Positions 47,554 to 55,799 of a stretch of DNA of 64,000 nt are shown one piece after another. Below the pieces are notes generated by a model that had not been told where the DNA came from, ran no database searches, and saw only the letters and a list, made by a program, of their open reading frames with translations. How positions within the stretch are numbered: the stretch's first letter is position 1; every line of letters begins with the position of its first letter. The position numbers and the translations under genes are program-made. The stretch comes from Paraburkholderia bryophila (lineage in GTDB: Bacteria > Pseudomonadota > Gammaproteobacteria > Burkholderiales > Burkholderiaceae): positions 1 to 64,000 of the forward strand of contig NZ_QLTK01000008.1 in the NCBI RefSeq assembly GCF_003269035.1, in the 5' to 3' direction.

Positions 47554-48948
47554 ATGCTCACCACCGATTCCGATCCCATCGTCGCCATTGCCACCGCACC
47601 CGGTCGAGGCGGCATCGGTGTCGTGCGGATTTCGTTTGGCCGCGCTGGAGAAGCGGCGGCCCAGCCGCTGATGCAGGCGCTCACCGGTCAAACCCTCGCG
47701 CCGCGTCACGCGAGCTACGTGCCGTTTCTCGATGGCAGCGGCAACGTGCTCGACCGCGGCATCGCGCTGTACTTTCCGGCGCCGCACTCTTACACCGGCG
47801 AACACGTGCTCGAACTTCAAGGCCACGGCGGTCCGGTCGTGCTGCAACTCGTGCTGCAGCGTTGCGTCGACGCCGGCCGCGCGTTCGGCCTGCGTCTCGC
47901 GGAACCGGGCGAATTCACGCGCCGCGCGTTCCTCAATGACAAGCTGGACCTGGCGCAAGCCGAAGCCGTCGCCGATCTGATCGAGGCCAGCACCGAAGCC
48001 GCCGCGCGTTCGGCCGGCCGTTCGCTCGACGGCGCGTTTTCGCGCGACATCCACGCGCTGGTCGAAGACGTGATTACGCTGCGCATGCTGGTCGAAGCCA
48101 CGCTCGATTTTCCGGAAGAAGAAATCGACTTCCTCGAAGCCGCCGACGCCCGCGGCAAGCTCACCCGGATTCGCGAGCGCCTCGCGCACGTGCTGCGCGA
48201 AGCGCGCCAGGGCGCGCTGCTGCGCGAGGGCTTGTCGGTGGTGCTGGCGGGGCAGCCGAACGTCGGCAAGTCGTCGTTGCTGAACGCGCTGGCCGGCGCG
48301 GAACTGGCGATCGTCACGCCGATCGCCGGCACGACGCGCGACAAGGTCGCGCAAACCATCCAGATCGAAGGTATTCCGCTGCACGTGATCGACACGGCGG
48401 GCCTGCGCGATACCGAGGACGAAGTCGAAAAGATCGGCATTGCGCGCACCTGGAGCGAGATCGAACGCGCGGACGTGGTGTTGCATCTGCTCGATGCACG
48501 CATCGGCATGACCGCCGAGGACAAAACGATCGCCGACCGCTTTCCGCGCGGCGTGCCGGTAGTACGCGTGCTGAACAAGACCGACCTGACCGGCCTTGCG
48601 CCGGCAAAGCAAGCCCTCGACGTCGACGCCGAACTCAGCGAGGTGCGGCTGTCGGCGAAACAGGGCGACGGCGTGGCGCTGTTGCGTCACGAGTTGCTGC
48701 GCATTGCCGGCTGGCAAGCCGGCGCGGAGAGCGTTTACCTGGCACGCGAGCGCCATCTGATCGCCCTGCGTGCCGCCGAGGAGCATCTCGCGACGGCGGC
48801 CGCCCACGCGGACCAGAACTCGCAGGCGTTGGATCTGTTTGCCGAAGAACTGCGGCTCGCCCAGGATCAGCTGAATTCGATCACGGGCGAATTCAGTTCG
48901 GACGATCTTCTCGGGGTGATTTTCAGCCGGTTTTGTATCGGGAAGTAG
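47554..48948 (+). CDS. mnmE: tRNA modification GTPase MnmE
   Basis: A 464-residue protein, normal length. N-terminal folate-binding part: [21 protein letters not shown] and [21 protein letters not shown]. GTPase domain: [16 protein letters not shown] (P-loop), TPIAGTTRD (G2), DTAGLRD (G3) and NKTDL (G4). The C-terminus ends with the required FCIGK, whose cysteine is functionally important. Together with MnmG it modifies the wobble uridine of several tRNAs. It follows the yidC region, as in many proteobacteria, here separated by the duplicated regulators. Confidence 0.98.
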   Translation: MLTTDSDPIVAIATAPGRGGIGVVRISFGRAGEAAAQPLMQALTGQTLAPRHASYVPFLDGSGNVLDRGIALYFPAPHSYTGEHVLELQGHGGPVVLQLVLQRCVDAGRAFGLRLAEPGEFTRRAFLNDKLDLAQAEAVADLIEASTEAAARSAGRSLDGAFSRDIHALVEDVITLRMLVEATLDFPEEEIDFLEAADARGKLTRIRERLAHVLREARQGALLREGLSVVLAGQPNVGKSSLLNALAGAELAIVTPIAGTTRDKVAQTIQIEGIPLHVIDTAGLRDTEDEVEKIGIARTWSEIERADVVLHLLDARIGMTAEDKTIADRFPRGVPVVRVLNKTDLTGLAPAKQALDVDAELSEVRLSAKQGDGVALLRHELLRIAGWQAGAESVYLARERHLIALRAAEEHLATAAAHADQNSQALDLFAEELRLAQDQLNSITGEFSSDDLLGVIFSRFCIGK

Positions 48949-49051
48949 CGGGCACCCGGTTTTTTCGGCAGATTCATGAAATACCGCTTCAAAATAGGCT
49001 TTTTGAATCAGCCATCCTATTCTGAACGGCCACCTTCAAGTCACCTCTGTA

Positions 49052-49082
49052 GTACCAAATTAGACGGATTCTTTGGTACACA
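49052..49082. repeat. Inverted and direct repeat upstream of the recombinase-like gene
   Basis: GTACCAAA (49052-49059) and TTTGGTAC (49072-49079) form 8-bp inverted arms. The extended copy TTTGGTACACA at 49072-49082 occurs again at 50402-50412 beyond the gene. These could be recombination or binding sites of the encoded protein. Confidence 0.5.
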
Positions 49083-49132
49083 GCGAGCATAAGCGCTAAA
49101 ATCCCTGCTGCCCACCTACCCGCGATCCCAGC

Positions 49133-50335
49133 ATGCCCCGACTCGCCGTCCCGCTCACCGAAAGCCAGATTCGTGCGCTCGAACCACGCGCCACCCGTTA
49201 TTGCGTGGCGGACGGCAACGGCCTCGTCATCGAAGTCATGACGACCGGCACCAAGGTCTGGCGCTTCCGCTATTCGCTGAACGGCCGCCGGCAGCCGCTC
49301 GCCACGATCGGCGACTATCGGATGATCTCGCTGCGCGTCGCGCGCGCCAAGGCGCAGAAATATGCGGAAATGGTGGCGCAAGGCGTCTCGCCGGTCGCGA
49401 CGGCGCGCCGGGACCGGGGCGCCGAAAGCAAGGCCGACGTGTTGCGCGAAGCCGCCGAGTTGTACCTCGCCACGGAAATGGCGGCCAAATCGGCCGAGTA
49501 TCGCCGCACCACCCGTCGCGCGCTCGACAAGGACGTGTTACCAGCCATCGGCGGCATGGCGATCAAAGCGGTGACGGCTGACGACGTCGTGGCAATCTGC
49601 GAGCGCATCAAAAGCCGGGGCTCGCCGAAAATGGCGCTGCACACGCGCAACGTGATCAAGCGTCTCTACGCGTATCTGATCGCCCGGCAACTCGCCACCG
49701 GCAATCCGGCCGACGTCGTTCCGGCGCGCTCCATCGCCACGTTCGACAGCCGTACCCGCGTGCTGTCCGGCGACGAGATCGGCGTCATGCTGCGCGCTAT
49801 CGACGCGTCGAGCATTCGCCGTCCGCTGAAACTGGCGCTGCATCTACTGGTGCTGACGATGGCCCGTAAATCGGATCTGGTGGAAGCACGCTGGGACGAA
49901 TTCGACCTGGACCGCGCGTGCTGGACGATACCCGCCACACGTCTGAACAAAGAGCAGGACCAGCTGGTGCATCTGCCGCATCAGGCCGTGTCGATACTGC
50001 GCGAGCTTCAGCATGCCAGGGCGAATGGAAACTTCGTATTCCCGAGCGTCAGAGGCGGCGACCGGCCCATTGCCAGGAGCACGCTGAATCAGGCGATCAA
50101 GGCGCTGGGGCTGGAGGTGGAGCATTTCGTTCTACATGACTTCCGGCGCACGGCGGCCGCGCATGTGCGGAACATGACGCAAACGGCCGACGCCGCCAAT
50201 GAAACCGCGTCGCCGGCATCCGCCGAAACTGCGGGTCAGGACGTGGACCAGGATGCGGCGCACCAGCGTGCGCGCGTGCAGAGCTGGGCAGACTTCGTCG
50301 AATCGCACATCGAGAGCGGCCGGAAAACCGGCTGA
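49133..50335 (+). CDS. Tyrosine-recombinase-like protein lacking the catalytic end
   Basis: A 400-residue relative of phage/island integrases. The N-terminal arm-binding DUF4102-like part has YCVADGNGLVIEVMTTGTKVWRFRY and the core-binding part RNVIKRLYAYLIAR. The catalytic domain shows the first arginine (TMARKSDLVEARW), the lysine region (RLNKEQDQLVHLP) and the H-x-x-R box (LHDFRRTAAAHV at about 335). After this, the usual second histidine and the tyrosine nucleophile (NRATY-type) are missing; an Ala/Thr/Gln-rich stretch takes their place until QSWADFVESH. It should therefore bind but not recombine DNA. It sits after mnmE and between 11-bp direct repeats. Confidence 0.8.
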   Translation: MPRLAVPLTESQIRALEPRATRYCVADGNGLVIEVMTTGTKVWRFRYSLNGRRQPLATIGDYRMISLRVARAKAQKYAEMVAQGVSPVATARRDRGAESKADVLREAAELYLATEMAAKSAEYRRTTRRALDKDVLPAIGGMAIKAVTADDVVAICERIKSRGSPKMALHTRNVIKRLYAYLIARQLATGNPADVVPARSIATFDSRTRVLSGDEIGVMLRAIDASSIRRPLKLALHLLVLTMARKSDLVEARWDEFDLDRACWTIPATRLNKEQDQLVHLPHQAVSILRELQHARANGNFVFPSVRGGDRPIARSTLNQAIKALGLEVEHFVLHDFRRTAAAHVRNMTQTADAANETASPASAETAGQDVDQDAAHQRARVQSWADFVESHIESGRKTG

Positions 50336-50401
50336 GCAGCGTCTAACGATCGACGCTTCCGGCTCGACACCCGCTTCGAGAAACCTCAACCAAGTCGTCT
50401 T

Positions 50402-50412
50402 TTTGGTACACA
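50402..50412. repeat. Downstream copy of TTTGGTACACA
   Basis: An exact 11-bp match to 49072-49082, lying in a short hairpin-like context (GTCT....AGAC, 50397-50416). The two copies enclose the recombinase-like gene over 1.34 kb and could be remnants of attachment sites. Confidence 0.5.
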
Positions 50413-50582
50413 AGACCCAAAACACCCGACTTAAACCATTATCACAAAAAGGAAATTACCTTCTTCGCGGCGTTTCAAAAGGTGAGAGGAATAGGACGCC
50501 CCCACGCACATCACTTCGCCCTTCTTTCCCGCGATTCATCGCCTAAACTGAAAGTCCGACGCAACCCGATACGGGGGCTCCC

Positions 50583-50744
50583 ATGTCTGAATCATTGTTG
50601 GCTTATTTGCTGGGACCCGTTGTCATGCTGCTGGTCGGCGTGGTTATCTGGGCGGCGTCCCACTATCACCACAAGACCAGGCCGCCACGGTTCGAGCGCT
50701 GGCTCGACACGCACTATGCGGAGTGGCTGCATCACCGGCACTAA
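50583..50744 (+). CDS. 53-residue membrane protein
   Basis: A short gene from ATG 50583 to TAA 50744. It begins MSESLLAYLLGPVVMLLVG and continues VVIWAASHYHHK, giving one clear membrane helix at about 5-27; the C-terminal half is soluble, histidine- and tryptophan-rich (RFERWLDTHYAEWLHHRH). Only weak ribosome site (GGGGG). A strong terminator 16 bases after the stop supports a real transcription unit. Function unknown. Confidence 0.65.
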   Translation: MSESLLAYLLGPVVMLLVGVVIWAASHYHHKTRPPRFERWLDTHYAEWLHHRH

Positions 50745-50760
50745 GCGGCATAGGAAACAA

Positions 50761-50793
50761 AAAGCCGTCGCTTCAACAAAGCGACGGCTTTTT
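50761..50793. terminator. Bidirectional rho-independent terminator
   Basis: A perfect 13-bp stem aaagccgtcgctt / aagcgacggcttt with a five-base loop, with runs of A before and T after. It serves the 53-residue gene on the + strand and probably also the convergent glycine-zipper gene. Confidence 0.92.
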
Positions 50794-50828
50794 CATGCTC
50801 GTACGGCGCGCGTCGAGCACGCCCACGC

Positions 50829-51179
50829 TCACCAACCCGGCTGAGGCTGCGGATAGCCCGGATACCCGTATTGCGCTTGCGGCGGCGGCGCTTCGCACGC
50901 GACATAGCCACCGCTGTAGCGGTCATAGCAGTATCCCGGCGGTGGCCCCGCATAGGCGGGCGCGGGCTGATACGCCGGCTGCGCATACACAGGCTGCGCG
51001 TAGACCGGTTGCGGGTAAGCCACCACCGGCGCCGGATTCAACGCCGAGGTCACCACCGCGCCCAGCAAGGCGCCGCCGATCAGCGCACCGACCACGTCGC
51101 CGCCATTGCCATGAGCCGAGGCTTGCCCCGCCACGCTCAGACTCCCAATCATCACCAACGCCACTGCGATCTTTTTCAT
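50829..51179 (-). CDS. Secreted glycine-zipper, Pro/Tyr/Gln-rich protein
   Basis: A 116-residue protein from ATG 51179, with GGGAG eight bases upstream. The signal peptide MKKIAVALVMIGSLSVAGQASA is clear, with likely cleavage after ASA. A glycine-zipper segment (VVGALIGGALLGAVVTSAL) follows, then a repeat-rich part with PQPVYAQPVYAQPAYQPAP and PGYCYDRYSGGYVAC. Proteins of this layout are envelope or surface-associated in many proteobacteria; no exact function is known. It is transcribed divergently from the Wsp cluster. Confidence 0.75.
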   Translation of the reverse strand: MKKIAVALVMIGSLSVAGQASAHGNGGDVVGALIGGALLGAVVTSALNPAPVVAYPQPVYAQPVYAQPAYQPAPAYAGPPPGYCYDRYSGGYVACEAPPPQAQYGYPGYPQPQPGW

Positions 51180-51467
51180 GTTCGACTCCCGCCGTTGAGG
51201 CATGGAACGGATTGTGGCGGGCGCGGGCAGAAATAGATGCTGCAAGTGGTAACCGGACATTACCCGTGTAACCGCCGTGCGCCGTACGATTGCCGCAAGT
51301 CCCAGCGTCGACGAGATCAGCCCCCCAATCCACCGATCAATGTAAAATTCGCCGCGTAAGCCGTCGGATCGATCCGGCGACCCGCAAAGCTTTCCGATCC
51401 CTCGATCCGGGACATTCCACGTCGACTAACCGGGTTCGAGACCAAGCCAAAAGTAAGGGGCGTGCGC

Positions 51468-53093
51468 GTGAAACAATGGACCATCCGGCAACGGATTCTG
51501 TGCAGCTTCGGGATCGTGCTGATCGTGATGCTGACAATGGCGATCGTCACTTTCGAACAGCTCGGCGGCATCGACCGCAACGCGAAGAGCCAGCAGCAGG
51601 ACTCGATGCCCGGCCTCTACTACGCCACCGCCATGCGCGCGGCGTGGTTCGAGAACTACTCCGTCACACAGCGCCTGATCTACGTCGACGCGGACCCCGA
51701 TACGGTCAAGCGCGACACCACGCGGCTGCAGGAAACCCAGCAGACCCTCCAGAAGCTGCTCAACGACTACAGCGCGACCATCTTCCGCGAAGTCGACCGT
51801 GAGCTCTTCAACGATTTCCGCCAGCAACAGGCGCAGTATTTGCCGATCCAGGCGTCGTTACTGAACGTCCTGCCGGGTTCGAAAGACAACGCCGCGCGCA
51901 TCTTCAACACGCAACTCACGCCGATCTGGGAAACCGGCCGGCTGTCGGTGCGCAAGCTGGTCGACAACAACAAGAGCTACGCGGACGCGTCCGCCGAAAG
52001 CATTCGCGGCTCGGTCGAAGCCACCCGCATCGTACTGCTCGTCATGCTGCTGCTCGCCGCGGCCGTCGCCGTGCTGTCCGGCTACTGGCTGCTGCGCGCC
52101 GTCACCACGCCGATGGCCAAGGTGCTGCAGGTCGTCGACATCATGCGCACGGGCGACCTGACGCAACGCCTGCAACTGAACCGCGCGGACGAAATCGGCG
52201 CGCTCGAAACGGGCTTCAACCGCATGACCGACGAAATCACCGCGCTGGTCGGCCAGGCGCAGAAATCGGCGGTGCAGGTCACCACGTCGGTGACGGAAAT
52301 CGCCGCGACCTCGCGCGAACAGCAGGCCACGGCGAACGAAACCGCCGCCACCACCACCGAGATCGGCGCCACCTCGCGCGAGATCTTCGCGACATCGCGC
52401 GATCTGCTGCGCACCATGAACGAAGTCTCGGAAGTCGCCGGCCAGTCGGCGGCGCTCGCGGGCACCGGTCACGCCGGTCTCGCGCGCATGGAAGAAACCA
52501 TGCGCCTCGTGATGGAAGCGGCCGGCTCGGTCAACGCGAAGCTCGCGATCCTCAACGAGAAAGCCAGCAACATCAACCAGGTCGTTGCCACCATCACCAA
52601 GGTCGCGGATCAGACCAACCTGCTATCGCTGAACGCGGCGATCGAAGCGGAAAAAGCCGGCGAATACGGCCGCGGCTTCGCGGTCGTGGCGACCGAAATT
52701 CGCCGCCTCGCCGATCAGACCGCGGTTGCGACCTACGACATCGAACAGATGGTCAAGGAGATCCAGTCGGCGGTGGCCGCGGGCGTGATGGGCATGGACA
52801 AGTTCTCTGAAGAAGTGCGGCGCGGCATGCTCGACGTGCAGAACGTGGGCGGCCATCTCACGCAGATCATCCAGCAGGTGCAGCAACTCGCGCCGCGCTT
52901 CTCGATGGTCAACGAAGGCATGCAGACCCAGGCGACCGGCGCCGAGCAGATCACCCAGGCGCTGACGCAGCTTTCCGAGGCCGCGCAGCAAACGGCGGAA
53001 TCGCTGCGCCAGTCGACCCAGGCGATCGACGATCTGACGCACGTCGCCAACAGTCTGCGCACCGGCGTGTCGCGCTTCAAGGTCACGGCCTGA
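51468..53093 (+). CDS. wspA: Methyl-accepting chemotaxis protein of the Wsp system
   Basis: A 541-residue receptor. GTG 51468 (MKQWTIRQRILCSFGIVLIV) has AAGGGG seven bases before it; GTG 51462 is an alternative. Membrane helix 1 at about 10-31, a periplasmic helical bundle to about 186, membrane helix 2 (IVLLVMLLLAAAVAVLSGYW), HAMP to about 260, then the long signalling coil with the tip NLLSLNAAIEAEKAGEYGRGFAVVATEIRRLADQ. In Pseudomonas WspA senses surface contact and activates c-di-GMP synthesis through WspE and WspR. First of seven consecutive genes with the Wsp order. Confidence 0.92.
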   Translation: MKQWTIRQRILCSFGIVLIVMLTMAIVTFEQLGGIDRNAKSQQQDSMPGLYYATAMRAAWFENYSVTQRLIYVDADPDTVKRDTTRLQETQQTLQKLLNDYSATIFREVDRELFNDFRQQQAQYLPIQASLLNVLPGSKDNAARIFNTQLTPIWETGRLSVRKLVDNNKSYADASAESIRGSVEATRIVLLVMLLLAAAVAVLSGYWLLRAVTTPMAKVLQVVDIMRTGDLTQRLQLNRADEIGALETGFNRMTDEITALVGQAQKSAVQVTTSVTEIAATSREQQATANETAATTTEIGATSREIFATSRDLLRTMNEVSEVAGQSAALAGTGHAGLARMEETMRLVMEAAGSVNAKLAILNEKASNINQVVATITKVADQTNLLSLNAAIEAEKAGEYGRGFAVVATEIRRLADQTAVATYDIEQMVKEIQSAVAAGVMGMDKFSEEVRRGMLDVQNVGGHLTQIIQQVQQLAPRFSMVNEGMQTQATGAEQITQALTQLSEAAQQTAESLRQSTQAIDDLTHVANSLRTGVSRFKVTA

Positions 53094-53153
53094 CGCGCGG
53101 CAGCCCGCGCAACGAAGCCAGACACCGTCCCCGTCCCGCCACCGCCCACGCCG

Positions 53154-53618
53154 ATGCTCTTCATCCTCTTCACGCTCGATAGCGAACGCTACGTGATCGA
53201 CGCGACGCAGGTGGAGCGTCTGATGCCGCTCACGCCGCAGTCGCCGCCGAAGAGAATCCCCGGTGCGCCGTCATGGGTCGCCGGCGTGCTGGACCACGAG
53301 GGCGCGCCGCTGCCGCTGATCGATCTGCCGGCGCTCGCGCTCGGCCGTCCCGCCGCGCAACTCATGTCGACGCGCGTGGTGCTGGTGCGCTATCCGTACG
53401 CAGGCAGCGTGCGCCTGCTTGCATTACTGCTCGAAGGCGCGACCCGCACGCTGCGTCTGGAGGCCGACGCGTTCCACGACGCCGGCATCGACCTGCCGCA
53501 CGCGCGCTATCTCGGCCCGGTCGCGAGCGAGGCCGGCGGTCTGGTGCAATGGATTCGCGTCGAGCATCTGTTGCCGGACGACGTGAAAGCGCTGCTGTTT
53601 CCCGAGGCGCACGCATGA
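53154..53618 (+). CDS. wspB: CheW-type adaptor WspB
   Basis: A 154-residue CheW-domain protein: MLFILFTLDSERYVIDATQVERL, then VAGVLDHEGAPLPLIDLPAL. It should couple WspA to the kinase WspE. Its TGA overlaps the ATG of the following gene (ATGA). Confidence 0.9.
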   Translation: MLFILFTLDSERYVIDATQVERLMPLTPQSPPKRIPGAPSWVAGVLDHEGAPLPLIDLPALALGRPAAQLMSTRVVLVRYPYAGSVRLLALLLEGATRTLRLEADAFHDAGIDLPHARYLGPVASEAGGLVQWIRVEHLLPDDVKALLFPEAHA

Positions 53619-55093
53619 ACGCGCACCACGACAATGCGCCGCTGTACCGACGCTTCGCCGAATTGCTGCATCGGGCCATGGGACTCGACGCGGCGTCGCT
53701 CGGCCATAGCGCGATCGAGCGCGCGGTCGACCGGCGCGCCGCGGCGTGGTACGCGGACGGTCACGCCGACGCCACGCTCGCCGACTACTGGAACGCGGCG
53801 CTCGCGTCGCCGGCCATCGTGCAGGCGCTGATCGAAACCGTGGTGGTGCCGGAGACCTGGTTCTACCGCGACGCCGACGCGTTCAAGGCCCTCGCGCGGC
53901 TCGCGCACGAGCGCTTGTATGAACGCGGCAACGCGCTGCCGCTGCGCATTCTGAGCCTGCCGTGCTCGACCGGCGAAGAGCCGTACACGATCGCGATGAG
54001 CCTGCTCGATGCGGGCATCGACGCCGCCCAGTTGCGCATCGACGCGATGGATATCAGCGAACGATCGCTCGCCGTCGCGCAACGTGCGCACTACGGCCGC
54101 AATTCGTTTCGCGGCAACGCGTTTCCGTTTCGCGACGCGCACTTTACGCGCACCGAAGACGGCTGGCGTCTCGCGCCGCGCATCGTCGATACGGTGCGAT
54201 TCTCGCGCGCCAATCTGATGCAGCTCGACACGGCGGCGCTGGGCGTCTACGACTTCGTGTTCTGCCGCAACGTGCTGATCTACTTCGACCGTGAGGCGCA
54301 GCAAACCGCGTTGCAAGCGCTCAATAACGTTCTTGCCGAAAACGGCACGCTGTTCGTCGGTCCGGCGGAAACCGGGCTGCTGATGCGTTACGGCATGCAG
54401 TCCGCGAAGATCCCGCTGGCGTTCGCCTTCCATCGCGCGGCGTCCGGCGAAACGCCGTTGAACGGCTGGCACACCGCGCCGCTCGCCACCGCGGCCGCGC
54501 TCGCCATGACACCCACACCGGTACCCGCGCTTGCGCCCTTGCAGGTGTTCTCCGCGGAGCCGTTCGCGTGGCCCGATCCGGTTGCACGCGCATCGCTCAA
54601 TGGCGCCGCGCCTCAGGCGGCGTTCAACGGCAGCAGCGCCGCTGGGCCCACCACGGCGCTCAGCGACGCAACGCTGTACGCGCCGCTTCACGGCCATTCG
54701 CTGCCGGCACTGAAGCCAATGACTTCAGCGCCAACGCACCACGCGTTGCCACCAACCGTCGCCACGCCGATCAACGCCGCCCGCGACAGTCTGGACGCCG
54801 CGCACGCGCTCGCCAATGCCGGCCGTCTCGCGGAAGCCGCCACGGCGATTAACGTTTATCTGGAGCAACACGCGCCGCACGCGGACGCGTTTTATCTGCT
54901 CGGCGTCCTGGCCGATGCCAACGGCGAAACGAACCTCGCGCGCGGCCACTATCGCAAGGCGCTCTATCTCGATCCGCAGCACACGGAAGCGCTTGCCCAT
55001 CTGGCCACGCTGCTCGAACTCGAAGGCGACCGCAATGGCGCGCGTCTGCTGATGCAACGCGCGTCGCGCACACAGGGAGCGTCACGTGGTTGA
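53615..55093 (+). CDS. wspC: CheR-type methyltransferase with TPR part, WspC
   Basis: A 492-residue protein. The CheR methyltransferase covers about 1-275: VVPETWFYRDADAFKAL, LRILSLPCSTGEEPYTIAMSL (SAM-binding), MDISERSLAVAQRA, and YDFVFCRNVLIYFD. A long Ala/Pro-rich linker follows, and the C-terminal 90 residues are TPR-like (ALANAGRLAEAATAINVYLEQH, FYLLGVLADANGETNLARGHYRKALYLDP), which is the WspC layout. It methylates WspA glutamates and sets receptor sensitivity. The start overlaps wspB, and the stop overlaps wspD. Confidence 0.93.
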   Translation: MNAHHDNAPLYRRFAELLHRAMGLDAASLGHSAIERAVDRRAAAWYADGHADATLADYWNAALASPAIVQALIETVVVPETWFYRDADAFKALARLAHERLYERGNALPLRILSLPCSTGEEPYTIAMSLLDAGIDAAQLRIDAMDISERSLAVAQRAHYGRNSFRGNAFPFRDAHFTRTEDGWRLAPRIVDTVRFSRANLMQLDTAALGVYDFVFCRNVLIYFDREAQQTALQALNNVLAENGTLFVGPAETGLLMRYGMQSAKIPLAFAFHRAASGETPLNGWHTAPLATAAALAMTPTPVPALAPLQVFSAEPFAWPDPVARASLNGAAPQAAFNGSSAAGPTTALSDATLYAPLHGHSLPALKPMTSAPTHHALPPTVATPINAARDSLDAAHALANAGRLAEAATAINVYLEQHAPHADAFYLLGVLADANGETNLARGHYRKALYLDPQHTEALAHLATLLELEGDRNGARLLMQRASRTQGASRG

Positions 55094-55799
55094 TACGCAG
55101 ACGATCGGTTTCGACGATTGCTGGAACCGCATCGGCGTGCGCGGCGATTCGTCGTGCGAGCGTCTCGACGAGTATGTTCGCTGCCTGAATTGCCCGGTGT
55201 TCGAAGCGGCTGCGGCCCGATTGCTGGAGCGGCCGATTCCGCGCGTCGATCTCGCGCGGCATGAAGCTCGCGTGCCGGGTCAGACACGCTCAACGCACGA
55301 AGGGCAAAGCGCGAGCGAATCCTTCCTCGTCTTTCGTATCGGCGACGAATGGCTGGCGCTGCCCACGCCGATCTTCAAGCGCATCGTGCAGACGCGGCCG
55401 ATCCATACGTTGCCGCATCGGCAGCATCGCGCGGTATTGGGCGTGGTGAATGTGCAGGGCGAGTTGCTCGTGTGTATGTCGCTCGCGCATCTGCTCGGTT
55501 TCGATGCCGGCGGCGCTGCACAAGGCAACCGCGAAAAACACGACAAGCGCGACGAACGCACGCGGCAAGACCTGCCACGTCTGCTGGTGATCTCGCGCGG
55601 CGAGGAACACGCGGTGTTGCCGGTCGATCAGGTCGACGGCGTGCACCGGATCGCGCTCGACAGTTTCTGCCCGCCGCCCGCCACGCTGTCGCAAGCGGCC
55701 GCCGCGCACACGCGCGCGGTCGCGCCGTGGCGCGGCATGAGCGTCGGCCTGCTCGACGCCGACGCGCTATTCGACACCTTGAACCGGAGTCTCGGATGA
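55086..55799 (+). CDS. wspD: CheW-type adaptor WspD
   Basis: A 237-residue protein starting with GTG 55086, which overlaps the wspC stop by 8 bases. The first 70 residues include a cysteine-containing N-terminal part (CWNRIGVRGDSSCERL, CLNCPVFEAAAARLL) typical of WspD; the CheW domain follows (FLVFRIGDEWLALPTPIFKRIV, LGVVNVQGELLVCMSLAHLLG). Second adaptor of the Wsp receptor array. Its stop overlaps the wspE start. Confidence 0.9.
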   Translation: MVDTQTIGFDDCWNRIGVRGDSSCERLDEYVRCLNCPVFEAAAARLLERPIPRVDLARHEARVPGQTRSTHEGQSASESFLVFRIGDEWLALPTPIFKRIVQTRPIHTLPHRQHRAVLGVVNVQGELLVCMSLAHLLGFDAGGAAQGNREKHDKRDERTRQDLPRLLVISRGEEHAVLPVDQVDGVHRIALDSFCPPPATLSQAAAAHTRAVAPWRGMSVGLLDADALFDTLNRSLG

